Below are positions 1 to 7,577 of a stretch of 64,000 nucleotides of DNA, piece after piece. Source of the stretch: Nocardioides iriomotensis (lineage in GTDB: Bacteria; Actinomycetota; Actinomycetes; Propionibacteriales; Nocardioidaceae). The position numbers and the translations under genes were made by a program. Below the pieces are notes generated by a model. That model was given only the letters and a program-made list of their open reading frames with translations, did no database searches and was not told where the DNA came from. The stretch is taken from assembly GCF_004168035.1 (NCBI RefSeq), contig NZ_SDPU01000020.1:372001-436000 (forward strand), read 5' to 3'. How positions within the stretch are numbered: the first letter of the stretch is position 1; every line of letters begins with the position of its first letter.

Positions 1-167
1 ACCCGTTCGTCGTGCGCGATCCGGCCGTGCCAGTGGTAGTGCCCGTCGATCGGCTGGAACAGCCCGCGGACGGTCACCTGCACCGGGACGTCGCCGCCCT
101 CGGTGACCAGGTGGGCGGGGCCGTCGTAGCCGCCGTCGGCATGGCCGGGGTGCTCGTGCTCGCTCAT
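1..167 (-). CDS. DUF4873 domain protein, N-terminal part (runs off the window)
   Basis: Only the first ~55 codons are inside the window. The protein begins MSEHEHPGHADGGYDGPA and continues with a short beta-rich stretch containing FQPIDGHYHWHGRI, the kind of segment I recall from DUF4873 proteins, small actinobacterial domains often found beside or fused to flavin monooxygenases. The ATG at 167 overlaps the TGA of the upstream TetR gene in an ATGA junction, so the two are translationally coupled. Histidines near the N-terminus are notable. Function is unknown, and the family call rests on memory of the motif. Confidence 0.6.
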   Translation of the reverse strand, partial: MSEHEHPGHADGGYDGPAHLVTEGGDVPVQVTVRGLFQPIDGHYHWHGRIAHDER

Positions 168-880
168 GGCGTGCCTCCTCGCTCGTCGGCGCGGTCGGGG
201 TCGTCGGGGTCGTCGGGGGCGGAGTCGGTGAGGTCGACGCCGTACTCCCGCGCCAGACCCTCGAACGCGTGCCACACGAACGCAGCGAGGTATCCGCGCA
301 CGGCGGCGCGCGACATCGTGCGGCGGGTCAGCCACCACTCGCCGGTGCTGAGGCCGAGGCCGACCAGGCCGTGCGCCCACGGCTCGGCGCCGGCGGCGTC
401 GACGCCGAGCTCGCGCAGGGTGTCGCCGAGCACCCGCGCCATCGCGGCGGCGATCGCGGCCTTGCCGTCGGCGAGCGGGTCGGCATCGCTCTCGACGCGG
501 TGCGCGACGAGCAGCAGGAAGACGTTGGGGTGCTCCTCGATCGCGGCGAGGTAGGCCTCGCAGCCGAGGTCGACCCGCTCCCTCACCGTGCCCTCGGACA
601 GCAGGGCGGGGAGCAGCCGCTCCATCACGACACCGGCGCCCCAGGTCCCGACGGCCGCGTGGAGGTCGGCCTTGTCGGCGAAGTAGCGGTAGAGGACCGG
701 CTTGCTCACGCCCGCAGCTGCGGCGATCTCGCCGACACCCGCCTGCGGCCCGTGCGCGTCGATGGCGGCCACCGCGGCCAGCACCAGCTCGTCGCGGCGG
801 GCCTCCCGGTGGGCGCTCCACCGGGTGCTGCGGCCGTCCCGGGGGTCGGAACCCTTGACCTTGCGCGTCACGAGGGGCAC
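164..880 (-). CDS. TetR/AcrR family transcriptional regulator
   Basis: A 238-residue one-component repressor with a GTG start at 880. The N-terminal helix-turn-helix lies at about residues 30-76 and ends in the hallmark GVSKPVLYRYFADKADL. The all-helical C-terminal half (80-225) would be the ligand-binding and dimer domain, and the tail is acidic (DDPDDPDRADE). It is coupled by an ATGA overlap to the DUF4873 gene and divergent from the AurF-like oxygenase across a 48-bp gap holding a 15-bp palindrome. It therefore probably represses itself and the oxygenase. The ligand is not predictable from sequence. Confidence 0.9.
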   Translation of the reverse strand: MPLVTRKVKGSDPRDGRSTRWSAHREARRDELVLAAVAAIDAHGPQAGVGEIAAAAGVSKPVLYRYFADKADLHAAVGTWGAGVVMERLLPALLSEGTVRERVDLGCEAYLAAIEEHPNVFLLLVAHRVESDADPLADGKAAIAAAMARVLGDTLRELGVDAAGAEPWAHGLVGLGLSTGEWWLTRRTMSRAAVRGYLAAFVWHAFEGLAREYGVDLTDSAPDDPDDPDRADERGGTP

Positions 881-894
881 CCTAGCCGATAACC

Positions 895-909
895 GTTACT
901 TCAAGTAAC
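895..909. promoter_or_regulatory. TetR operator candidate, GTTACTTCAAGTAAC
   Basis: A perfect palindrome with 7-bp arms GTTACTT/AAGTAAC around a single C, centred at 902 in the 48-bp gap between the divergent TetR gene (start 880) and AurF-like gene (start 929). Its length and place are those of an autoregulatory TetR operator controlling both directions. Binding is inferred. Confidence 0.6.
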
Positions 910-928
910 AGATAACTCGGGAGGTTCC

Positions 929-1810
929 ATGACCGACGTCGCGACCCGCTTGCTGGGCTCCTCCGCCCGCATGTCCTACGACCCCGAGATCGAGATCGAC
1001 TGGGACGCGCCGCTGGTCGACGGGCTGTGGTTCATGCAGCCGGAGCGGATGTCGCTCTACGGCACGCCCCTGTGGGACGCGCTGACCGAGGAGCAGCGGA
1101 TCGAGCTCTCCAAGCACGAGGTGTCGAGCATCGCCAGCGTCGGGCTGTGGTTCGAGCTGATCCTCATGCAGATGATGGCCCGCGAGCTCTACGACGCGGA
1201 CCACACCTCGGCCCGGACCCACTACGCGCTGACCGAGCTCGGCGACGAGTGCCGGCACTCGATCATGTTCGGGCGCGCGATCGCCGCCTGCGGCGTCCCG
1301 GCCTACGGCGCGACGCGGCACGTCCACCGGCTCGGACGCGGCTTCAAGGCGGTCGCGTCGGGCGTCTCGGCGTACGCCTCGATCCTCGTCGCGGAGGAGA
1401 TCCTCGACCGCTGGCAGCGCGAGCTGATGAAGGACGAGCGGGTCCAGCCGCTGATCAGGATGGTGTCGCGGGTGCACGTGCTCGAGGAGGCCCGGCACAT
1501 GACGTTCGCCCGCGAGGAGGTCGAGCGGGCGGTGCCGACCCTGTCGCGTCCGGCGCTGGCGCTGCACCGGACCCTCACGGCGCAGACGGGGTTCATGGTG
1601 GCGCGCACCCTGGTCAACCCGCGCGTGTACGCCGCCGTGGGGCTCGACCCGCGCGAGGCCCGGCGGCAGGCGCTGGGCAACCCCCACTACCAGGCCACGT
1701 TGGCGTGGATGGGCGAGCGGGTGCTGGCGTTCCTCGACGAGCAGGGGCTCGTCGGTCCGGCGCAGAAGCCGGTGTGGAAGCGTTCGCTGCTGATGCCGGC
1801 TGCCGCCTAG
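929..1810 (+). CDS. AurF-like non-haem diiron oxygenase
   Basis: A 293-residue, mostly helical protein of the p-aminobenzoate N-oxygenase (AurF) family, ferritin-like diiron enzymes that oxidise amines or act on lipids. Probable iron ligands are visible: E76 in WFELIL, E107 and H110 in DECRH, E156/E157 in AEEIL, and H183, E186/E187 and H190 in HVLEEARH. GGGAGG lies five bases before the ATG. The gene is divergent from a TetR gene with a palindrome between, so it is probably induced by a small molecule. Its stop overlaps the stop of the convergent HNH gene. The substrate is unknown; related proteins are commonly annotated simply as diiron oxygenase. Confidence 0.85.
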   Translation: MTDVATRLLGSSARMSYDPEIEIDWDAPLVDGLWFMQPERMSLYGTPLWDALTEEQRIELSKHEVSSIASVGLWFELILMQMMARELYDADHTSARTHYALTELGDECRHSIMFGRAIAACGVPAYGATRHVHRLGRGFKAVASGVSAYASILVAEEILDRWQRELMKDERVQPLIRMVSRVHVLEEARHMTFAREEVERAVPTLSRPALALHRTLTAQTGFMVARTLVNPRVYAAVGLDPREARRQALGNPHYQATLAWMGERVLAFLDEQGLVGPAQKPVWKRSLLMPAAA

Positions 1811-3063
1811 CGCCGCAGGTGGAAGGCCGGTCGACGCGTCACAGGGTCGAGCCGGACCTGCCAGGGTGTCGCGTGCAGCAGGGTGTGGTGGCCGCGGCAC
1901 AGGAGCACGAGGTTGTCGAGCGACGTGGAGCCGCCGTCGACCCAGTGCACGAGGTGGTGGGCGTCGCAGGCGAGCGGCAACCGGCGGCAGCCCGGGAACC
2001 GGCAGTGCTGGTCGCGCAGCACCAGTGCCTTCCAGATCGCGGCGGTCACGAGCCGCTGGGTCCGGCCGACGTCGAGGACCTCGCCGGCCGAGCCGAGCAC
2101 AGCGGGGATCACGTCGGCGTCGCACGCCATCCGCCGGACCGCGCTGACGGAGACCGTGTCGCCGGTGTCGAGCGTCGCGGCGCCGAGACCTTCTCGAAGG
2201 TCCTCGAGGCCGATCGTGACGGTCACGCGCGGCTTGGCGCCGTGCTGGTCGGGCAGCAGCCCGTCGGTCTCCTGCGCCTTCAGGCAGGTTTCGACGAGGG
2301 CGTCCCAGCAGCGGGCGCCGTGGTCGCGCAGGTCCCGAGCGCTCTCGCCGCAGTCAGGGTCGGTGCCGGGCCTCGGGGCGGCGAGGGCGTGCAGCGCGGA
2401 CTTGATCGCCGCGGCGTCCTCGACCGTGCCCCGGCCGCGCAGACGCACACCGCCGATGCCGTCATCGGCGATGGTCAGGAACCGTCCGAGGTGCGCGGAG
2501 CGCTCGAGCCGCTCCAGCGCCCGCTCCTCGGCACGGGCGGTGCCGTCGGGGTCGAGCACCTCGAGCAGGCGGTCGCCGACCTTGCGGAGCTCGGAGGCGT
2601 TCAGGGTCGCGGCGTGGTCGACCAGCATGCGTTCGGCCTCGTCCCGCAGTGAGGGTGAGGTGGGCAGCCGGTCGATCACGCCGACGATCACCTCGGCGTG
2701 CTCGGGCGAGACGTCACCGGACTGCAGCGCGAGCAGGGTTGTCGTGCGGTCGCCGCACAGGCCGCGGGCGGTGCGCAGCACGCGGGAGCCGTGGCCGTGC
2801 CGCGCGCCGGCGACATGGGTCAGGTAGTCACTCGGCGACACCCATCCGGCCGTCTTCGCCGCTTCGGAAGCCTCGACCTCGACCGCGACACGCGCCTCGA
2901 CGGCTGCGACGGCAGAGCGCAGGGCCTGCAGCTCCTCGGTGACTGCCAGCAAGTCCTCCGGACGCGTCGCCGCCCACAGCACCTCCGCCAACCCGGCCAG
3001 CGTCGCTCGCGCGGCCGCGACCGCAGCCGCGGGGCTGGTCGGTGCGTCGAGGAGGGCCGTCAT
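1807..3063 (-). CDS. DUF222 / HNH endonuclease domain protein (13E12 type)
   Basis: About 418 residues from the ATG at 3063; a GTG at 3108 would add 15. The N-terminal two thirds is a helical DUF222 region. The C-terminus holds an HNH nuclease motif: zinc-type CRFPGC, then CDAHHLVHW, LDNLVLLC and RGHHTLLH. The family is multicopy and fast-evolving in Nocardioides and mycobacteria (13E12 repeat proteins), with unknown physiological role. It converges on the AurF-like gene, the two stop codons sharing CTAG. Nuclease activity is inferred from the motif. Confidence 0.9.
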   Translation of the reverse strand: MTALLDAPTSPAAAVAAARATLAGLAEVLWAATRPEDLLAVTEELQALRSAVAAVEARVAVEVEASEAAKTAGWVSPSDYLTHVAGARHGHGSRVLRTARGLCGDRTTTLLALQSGDVSPEHAEVIVGVIDRLPTSPSLRDEAERMLVDHAATLNASELRKVGDRLLEVLDPDGTARAEERALERLERSAHLGRFLTIADDGIGGVRLRGRGTVEDAAAIKSALHALAAPRPGTDPDCGESARDLRDHGARCWDALVETCLKAQETDGLLPDQHGAKPRVTVTIGLEDLREGLGAATLDTGDTVSVSAVRRMACDADVIPAVLGSAGEVLDVGRTQRLVTAAIWKALVLRDQHCRFPGCRRLPLACDAHHLVHWVDGGSTSLDNLVLLCRGHHTLLHATPWQVRLDPVTRRPAFHLRR

Positions 3064-3127
3064 GAGAAGACTCAACCAGGCGGCACCGACAGTTTTCGCC
3101 TTGTCCACAAGGGAATCCGACGGTCTC

Positions 3128-3556
3128 TCACAGCTCCTTGCGGAAGTGCACGTCCGCGGCGTCCGGTGTCGGGACGCCCTCCCAGCGGAAGATCTCGCGG
3201 TAGCCGTGCCGCTCGTAGAACCCCGGCGCCTGGAACGTGAACGACGTGACGAACACGTGCGTGCACCCGCGCGAGCGAGCCTCGGCCTCGAACGCGTCGA
3301 GCAACCTCGTGCCCAGACCCTCGCCCCGGGCCTCCTCGCGCACCCAGGTCATGCCGATGCCGGCGGCGACGCCCCAGGTCCAGCCGCTCACTCCGGCGGC
3401 CAGGTCGCCAGCGGCGTCGAGCACCTGCACGGTGAGCTCGCGGGCGGCAGGGGTGCCGACGGTCGCGGCGGCGTTGACGACGTCGAGCTCGTCGGAGAGT
3501 CGCTTGTCGAGCTCCGGCACGCCCTCGGCGACGACGGTGCGGTAGCCCCCGCTCAC
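3128..3556 (-). CDS. GNAT family N-acetyltransferase
   Basis: A 142-residue single-domain GNAT protein. The acetyl-CoA loop is WVREEARGEGLGTRLLDAFE (about residues 73-92), followed by the beta-5 and alpha-4 stretch FQAPGFYERHGYREI near the C-terminus. The GTG start at 3556 overlaps the fah stop as GTGA, so it is the last gene of the operon with fumarylacetoacetase and the conserved unknown. The acceptor is unknown, and a role in tyrosine catabolism is suggested only by position. Confidence 0.85.
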   Translation of the reverse strand: MSGGYRTVVAEGVPELDKRLSDELDVVNAAATVGTPAARELTVQVLDAAGDLAAGVSGWTWGVAAGIGMTWVREEARGEGLGTRLLDAFEAEARSRGCTHVFVTSFTFQAPGFYERHGYREIFRWEGVPTPDAADVHFRKEL

Positions 3557-4770
3557 CGCGCCGGCACCACTGTGCCGGTCACCTCGCCCAGCGCGATCCG
3601 GCCGCCGAGCGCACCGGGCGCGGTGGCCCGGATCGTGACCGTGTCGCCGTCCTCGAGGAAGGTGCGCCCGTCGCCGAACGGCTCCCGCCCGCCCCACGAC
3701 AGCTCGAGGAAGGACCCGCGCTGCTCCCGCTCCGGGCCGCTGACCGTTCCCGACGCGAACAGGTCTCCGGTGCGCAGGCTCGCGCCGTTGACGGTCATGT
3801 GCGCCAGCATCTGCGCGGGGGACCAGTACATCGACGCGTACGGCGGCCGGCTCACGACCTCGCCGCCCAGCAGGACCTCGAAGTCGATCGCGTAGCCGGC
3901 GCCCGGCCCGACGCGCAGGTAGTCGAGCGGGGCCGGGTCCTGGCCCGGCAGGTCGACCCGCGCGGCCTCGAGCGCCTCCAGCGGGGTGACCCAGCCGGCC
4001 ACCGACGTCGCGAAGGACTTGCCGAGGAACGGGCCCAGCGGGACGTACTCCCAGGCCTGGATGTCGCGCGCGGACCAGTCGTTGAGGGGGAGCACGCCGA
4101 AGACGTGCTCGGCGAACGCGTCGGCCGGCACCGGCTCGCCGAGCGTGCTCGGGGCGCCGACCACGAAGCCCAGCTCGCACTCGATGTCGAGCCGCGCTGT
4201 CGGTGCATGCACCACGTCGCCGGTGGTTGAGCCTGTCGAAACCCGCTGGCCGCTCGGCCGGACGACGTCGGTGCCGCTGACCACGACGGTGCCCGAGCGC
4301 CCGTGGTAGCCGACCGGCAGGTGCCGCCAGTTGGGCAGCAGCGCCTCGCCGTCCGGCCGGAAGATGCGGCCGACGTTGGTGGCGTGGTCGAGCGAGCAGT
4401 AGAAGTCGACGTAGTCGGCCACCTCGAACGGCAGGTCCAGCACCACCTCGTCGACCGGGAGCAGGTGCGGCTCGACGAGCTCGCGCTCGGCGGGGTCGGT
4501 CAGCAGCGAGACGACCCACTGGCGGATGCCGTGCCAGTGCGGACGGCCCAGCGCCAGCAGCGGCGTGAGGCTCGGCGCCTCGAAGACGTGCGCCACCTCG
4601 AGCATGTCGGCGGCCGCCACGGGTGCCAGGTCGAGCACCTGGTCGCCGATGCGCACGCCGACCCGGCCGGGCTCGCCGTCCCAGGACGCGTGCCGGAACA
4701 CGCCGTACGGCAGGTTGTCGACGTCGTACGGCGAGCCGGCGGCGCCTTCGACCCAGGTGGGCACGGTCAT
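3553..4770 (-). CDS. fahA: Fumarylacetoacetase
   Basis: A 405-residue enzyme that hydrolyses fumarylacetoacetate to fumarate and acetoacetate, the last step of tyrosine/homogentisate breakdown. The N-terminal SH3-like domain contains GVFRHASWDGEPGRVGVRIG. The catalytic fold shows DFYCSLDHATNVGR, PVGYHGRSGTVVVSG, ELGFVVG, LNDWSARDIQ and the metal-site region. The length is close to the usual ~420. The ATG at 4770 overlaps the preceding gene as ATGA. Residues ~176-183 (VSTGSTTG) are encoded by a copy of a dispersed genomic repeat lying in frame, probably in a surface loop. Operon order is unknown protein, fahA, GNAT. Confidence 0.95.
   Translation of the reverse strand: MTVPTWVEGAAGSPYDVDNLPYGVFRHASWDGEPGRVGVRIGDQVLDLAPVAAADMLEVAHVFEAPSLTPLLALGRPHWHGIRQWVVSLLTDPAERELVEPHLLPVDEVVLDLPFEVADYVDFYCSLDHATNVGRIFRPDGEALLPNWRHLPVGYHGRSGTVVVSGTDVVRPSGQRVSTGSTTGDVVHAPTARLDIECELGFVVGAPSTLGEPVPADAFAEHVFGVLPLNDWSARDIQAWEYVPLGPFLGKSFATSVAGWVTPLEALEAARVDLPGQDPAPLDYLRVGPGAGYAIDFEVLLGGEVVSRPPYASMYWSPAQMLAHMTVNGASLRTGDLFASGTVSGPEREQRGSFLELSWGGREPFGDGRTFLEDGDTVTIRATAPGALGGRIALGEVTGTVVPAR
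4222..4243. repeat. Dispersed repeat copy 1 (inside fahA)
   Basis: A 22-bp stretch whose core, TGGTTGAGCCTGTCGAAACC, matches a repeat that I know to be scattered through many Nocardioides and Arthrobacter-like genomes. It lies in the coding strand of fahA and is read in frame as VSTGSTTG. Related copies in this window are at 20815-20837 and 21443-21489. Confidence 0.65.
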
Positions 4771-5672
4771 GAGGGGGACACCTCCGTGTCGTCGGGGACG
4801 GGGCCCGGGGAGATCAGGCCCAGCGCGAGCAGGTCGTCGCGCGGGTCGGTCACGCTGCAGGAGCCGAAGGACGTGAACCAGCGCCGCGTGCGCGCGAGCG
4901 TGTCCGCGTCGGGCAGCGCGGCGACGAGCGCCGCGGCGTCCTGCTCGGCGAGCACCGCGTCGGCGTCGCCGCCGTCGAGGGCGGTGCGGGTCGCGGCCAG
5001 CACGTTGAGGAACCCGTGGTGCACGAACCCGGTCTCCGGGTCGGTGTGCCGCACGGCGTGGTGCAGCCCGGCCGTGCACTTGAACGGCGTCTCGCGGTCG
5101 AGAGCAGCGTCGATCCACGCCGCCAGCCCTTCGACCGGCGGGAACAGCCCGGCGTCGAGGCCGCCGGTGCGGAACTTGAGCCGCAGGCCGAGGTCCTCGC
5201 GGGCGGCCACCTCGTCGGCGGCAGTGAGCCAGCCGTGGGTGGCCGGGCCGGGCAGCTCGACGAAGACAGCGAGACCGTCAGGGTCGTCGAGCCCGGACTT
5301 CGCCTCGTCGACCGCGGCCACCACGCGGCGGGCGTTGCCGGCCAGGTCGTCGAGGTCGCGCAGCGCGATCTCCAGCGCGACGACGTCGAGGCCGAGCTTG
5401 GCGGCGAGGCCGAGCGGGCCGGCCACCTGACCGGCGCCACCGGTGCACACCACCGAGAGGCGGGCGGCCGTGCCGCGCACCTGCGGGAGGTCGGTGTCCT
5501 TGAGCACGAAGCTGCCGACCAGCGTGCTCCACGGCTCGCTGCGGCGGGCGGTGTGCGCGGCGAGCGCCTCGGGCAGCGGGGCGTCGCCGGGCGGGAACAC
5601 GGCCGCGTCGTCGACCAGGCCGACGTACTGCTCCGGGACGCGCGCGCCAGGGGTTGCGGGGGAGTCGGGCAC
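4767..5672 (-). CDS. Conserved protein of unknown function linked to homogentisate genes
   Basis: A 301-residue soluble protein from a GTG at 5672. I recognise the N-terminal pattern VGLVDDAAVFPPGDAPLPEAL from actinobacterial proteins of unknown function encoded beside fumarylacetoacetase. It also has a central LKFRTGGLDAGLFPPVE and TPFKCTAGLHHAVRHTDPETGFVHHGFLN, rich in His and charged residues that could form an active site. There is no signal peptide or membrane segment. It is first in the minus-strand operon, coupled by ATGA to fahA, and divergent from hmgA. Involvement in tyrosine catabolism is inferred from position; the reaction is not known. Confidence 0.75.
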   Translation of the reverse strand: MPDSPATPGARVPEQYVGLVDDAAVFPPGDAPLPEALAAHTARRSEPWSTLVGSFVLKDTDLPQVRGTAARLSVVCTGGAGQVAGPLGLAAKLGLDVVALEIALRDLDDLAGNARRVVAAVDEAKSGLDDPDGLAVFVELPGPATHGWLTAADEVAAREDLGLRLKFRTGGLDAGLFPPVEGLAAWIDAALDRETPFKCTAGLHHAVRHTDPETGFVHHGFLNVLAATRTALDGGDADAVLAEQDAAALVAALPDADTLARTRRWFTSFGSCSVTDPRDDLLALGLISPGPVPDDTEVSPS

Positions 5673-5701
5673 GGTGCGAGGCTAACGCAGGTACGGCTCA
5701 A

Positions 5702-5717
5702 CGGACGTGAGTGTCCG
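5702..5717. promoter_or_regulatory. Inverted repeat in the hmgA / fah-operon divergent promoter
   Basis: CGGAC-GTGAGT-GTCCG, perfect 5-bp arms with a 6-bp spacer, lies in the 63-bp gap between the divergent starts at 5672 and 5736. It is a candidate operator for joint control of homogentisate catabolism. The arms are short, so this is tentative. Confidence 0.35.
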
Positions 5718-5735
5718 ATTACAGGACGGTGCGAG

Positions 5736-6980
5736 ATGGCGTTCTACCGCCAGGTCGGTGAGGTGCCGGGCAAGCGGCACACGGTCTTCCGCGACCCCGA
5801 GGGGCGGCTGCGTTACGAGGAGCTGATGGGCGAGGAGGGCTTCTCCTCCGACTCCTCGCTGCTCTACCACGCCGGCGTGCCGTCGGCGATCGTCGACAGC
5901 CAGGTCTGGGACCTGCCCGACCAGTCCACGACGCCCAACCACCCGCTCAAGCCGCGGCACCTCAAGCTGCACACGCTGTTCCCCGACGCGGCCGAGGGGG
6001 CCGCGGGCAGCAACCCGGTCGAGCACCGCCGGCTGGTGCTCGGCAACGCCGACGTGCGGATCTCGTACGTCGTCGCCGCCGACACGTCGCCGTACTACCG
6101 CAACGCCGTGGGCGACGAGTGCGTCTACGTGCAGGAGGGCAGCGGCACGGTCGAGACGGTGTTCGGCGTGCTGCCCTACCGGTCCGGCGACTACGTCCTG
6201 GTGCCGCGGGCGACCACGCACCGCTGGGTCCCGGCCGAGGCGTCGCGGCTCTACGCCATCGAGGCCAACAGCCACATCCACCCGCCGAAGCGCTACCTGT
6301 CGCGGTTCGGGCAGCTGCTCGAGCACGCGCCCTACTGCGAGCGCGACCTCTACGGTCCCGACGAGCCGTTCCTGGTCGAGGGCAAGGACGTCGAGGTGCT
6401 GGTCAAGCACCGCGGCAACGCGCCGGGCGGCATCGTCGGCACGCGGATGACCTACGCCACCCACCCGTTCGACGTGGTGGGCTGGGACGGCTGCCTGTAC
6501 CCGCACACGTTCAACATCGAGGACTTCATGCCGATCACCGGCAAGGTCCACCAGCCGCCGCCGGTGCACCAGGTGTTCGAGGGCTGGAACTTCGTGGTCT
6601 GCAACTTCGTGCCGCGCAAGGTGGACTACCACCCCGACTCGGTGCCGGTGCCCTACTACCACTCCAACGTCGACAGCGACGAGGTCATGTTCTACGTGGG
6701 CGGCGACTACGAGGCCCGCAAGGGCTCGGGCATCAACATCGGCTCGGTGTCGCTGCACCCCGGCGGCTACGCCCACGGGCCGCAGCCGTCGGCGATCGAG
6801 GCGTCGCTCGGCGCGGAGTACTTCGACGAGCTGGCCGTCATGGTCGACACGTTCAAGCCGCTGGACCTGGGAGAGGCAGCGCTGGCCGCGGAGGACCCGG
6901 CGTACGCCTGGACCTGGGCAGGCAGAGGCCCCGGTTCCTCCGGGGACGACGGCGGTCCGGCGGTGTTCTCGAACTCCTAG
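5736..6980 (+). CDS. hmgA: Homogentisate 1,2-dioxygenase
   Basis: A 414-residue cupin-fold Fe(II) enzyme that opens homogentisate to maleylacetoacetate. The start is MAFYRQVGEVPGKRHT. Cupin and metal-ligand stretches are present: GDECVYVQEGSGTVET, PRATTHRWVP, the conserved C-terminal PPVHQVFEGWNFVVCNF, YHSNVDSDEVMFYVGG and the iron-binding LHPGGYAHGPQPSAIE. It is divergent from the fahA operon, so two of the three ring-cleavage-pathway enzymes are here. No maleylacetoacetate isomerase or 4-hydroxyphenylpyruvate dioxygenase is visible in the window. Confidence 0.96.
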   Translation: MAFYRQVGEVPGKRHTVFRDPEGRLRYEELMGEEGFSSDSSLLYHAGVPSAIVDSQVWDLPDQSTTPNHPLKPRHLKLHTLFPDAAEGAAGSNPVEHRRLVLGNADVRISYVVAADTSPYYRNAVGDECVYVQEGSGTVETVFGVLPYRSGDYVLVPRATTHRWVPAEASRLYAIEANSHIHPPKRYLSRFGQLLEHAPYCERDLYGPDEPFLVEGKDVEVLVKHRGNAPGGIVGTRMTYATHPFDVVGWDGCLYPHTFNIEDFMPITGKVHQPPPVHQVFEGWNFVVCNFVPRKVDYHPDSVPVPYYHSNVDSDEVMFYVGGDYEARKGSGINIGSVSLHPGGYAHGPQPSAIEASLGAEYFDELAVMVDTFKPLDLGEAALAAEDPAYAWTWAGRGPGSSGDDGGPAVFSNS

Positions 6981-7025
6981 GCCCCGCCCGGGCGTATCGA
7001 GCACCACCGGGCCGCCGCTCGGGGC
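6981..7025. terminator. Possible hmgA terminator hairpin
   Basis: Directly after the hmgA stop, GCCCCG (6981-6986) can pair with CGGGGC (7020-7025), with a second inner pairing CCCGG/CCGGG. There is no T-tract, and the 3' arm touches the ribosome-binding region of the next gene. Weak evidence. Confidence 0.3.
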
Positions 7026-7037
7026 AGGATGTCGGTC

Positions 7038-7577
7038 ATGCCGACGTACGTCGCCTTCCTGCGCGCGATCAACCTGGGCGCGAAGCGCAAGGTGCCCATG
7101 GCCGAGCTCCGCACCTGCCTCACCGACGCCGGGTACGACGATGTCGAGACGCACATCCAGACCGGCAACGTGCGGCTGCGGACCCCGGCCCGCAGCGTCG
7201 CCAAGGTCGAGGAGGAGCTCGAGCACCTGCTCGGCCGGCGGTTCGGCTTCGAGATCCCCGCGATCGTGTTCACCCCGGAGCAGCTGCGGGAGGTGTACGA
7301 CGACGCGCTGGCGTTCGCGCCGCCTGGCGTGAAGGGGGAGATGCGCTACGTCTCCCTGTTCAAGCGCGGCGAGGCGCCGACCGGCGAGGACGCCGCGGCG
7401 ATCGACGCGTGGGACGCGCCCGGCGAGGCCGGTGTCGTGAAGGGCCGGGCCGTGCACATCTGGATCGACGGGACCTCGCAGGCCTCGCGCATCCTGACCG
7501 AGTTCAAGAAGCCGCTGTGGCCCGGCACCAACCGCAACACCAAGGTGCTCGTGGCGGTCACCGAGAAGTGGGCGTGA
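7038..7577 (+). CDS. DUF1697 family protein
   Basis: A 179-residue protein that opens MPTYVAFLRAINLGAKRKVPM, the signature of DUF1697, and has the family's HIQTGNVRL and C-terminal KPLWPGTNRNTKVL. The biochemical function is not established. ATG 7038 is preferred over the in-frame ATG at 7029 because the purine-rich GGGGCAGG abuts 7029 but is suitably spaced from 7038. Its 3' end overlaps the convergent MFS gene by 20 bp. Confidence 0.9.
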   Translation: MPTYVAFLRAINLGAKRKVPMAELRTCLTDAGYDDVETHIQTGNVRLRTPARSVAKVEEELEHLLGRRFGFEIPAIVFTPEQLREVYDDALAFAPPGVKGEMRYVSLFKRGEAPTGEDAAAIDAWDAPGEAGVVKGRAVHIWIDGTSQASRILTEFKKPLWPGTNRNTKVLVAVTEKWA

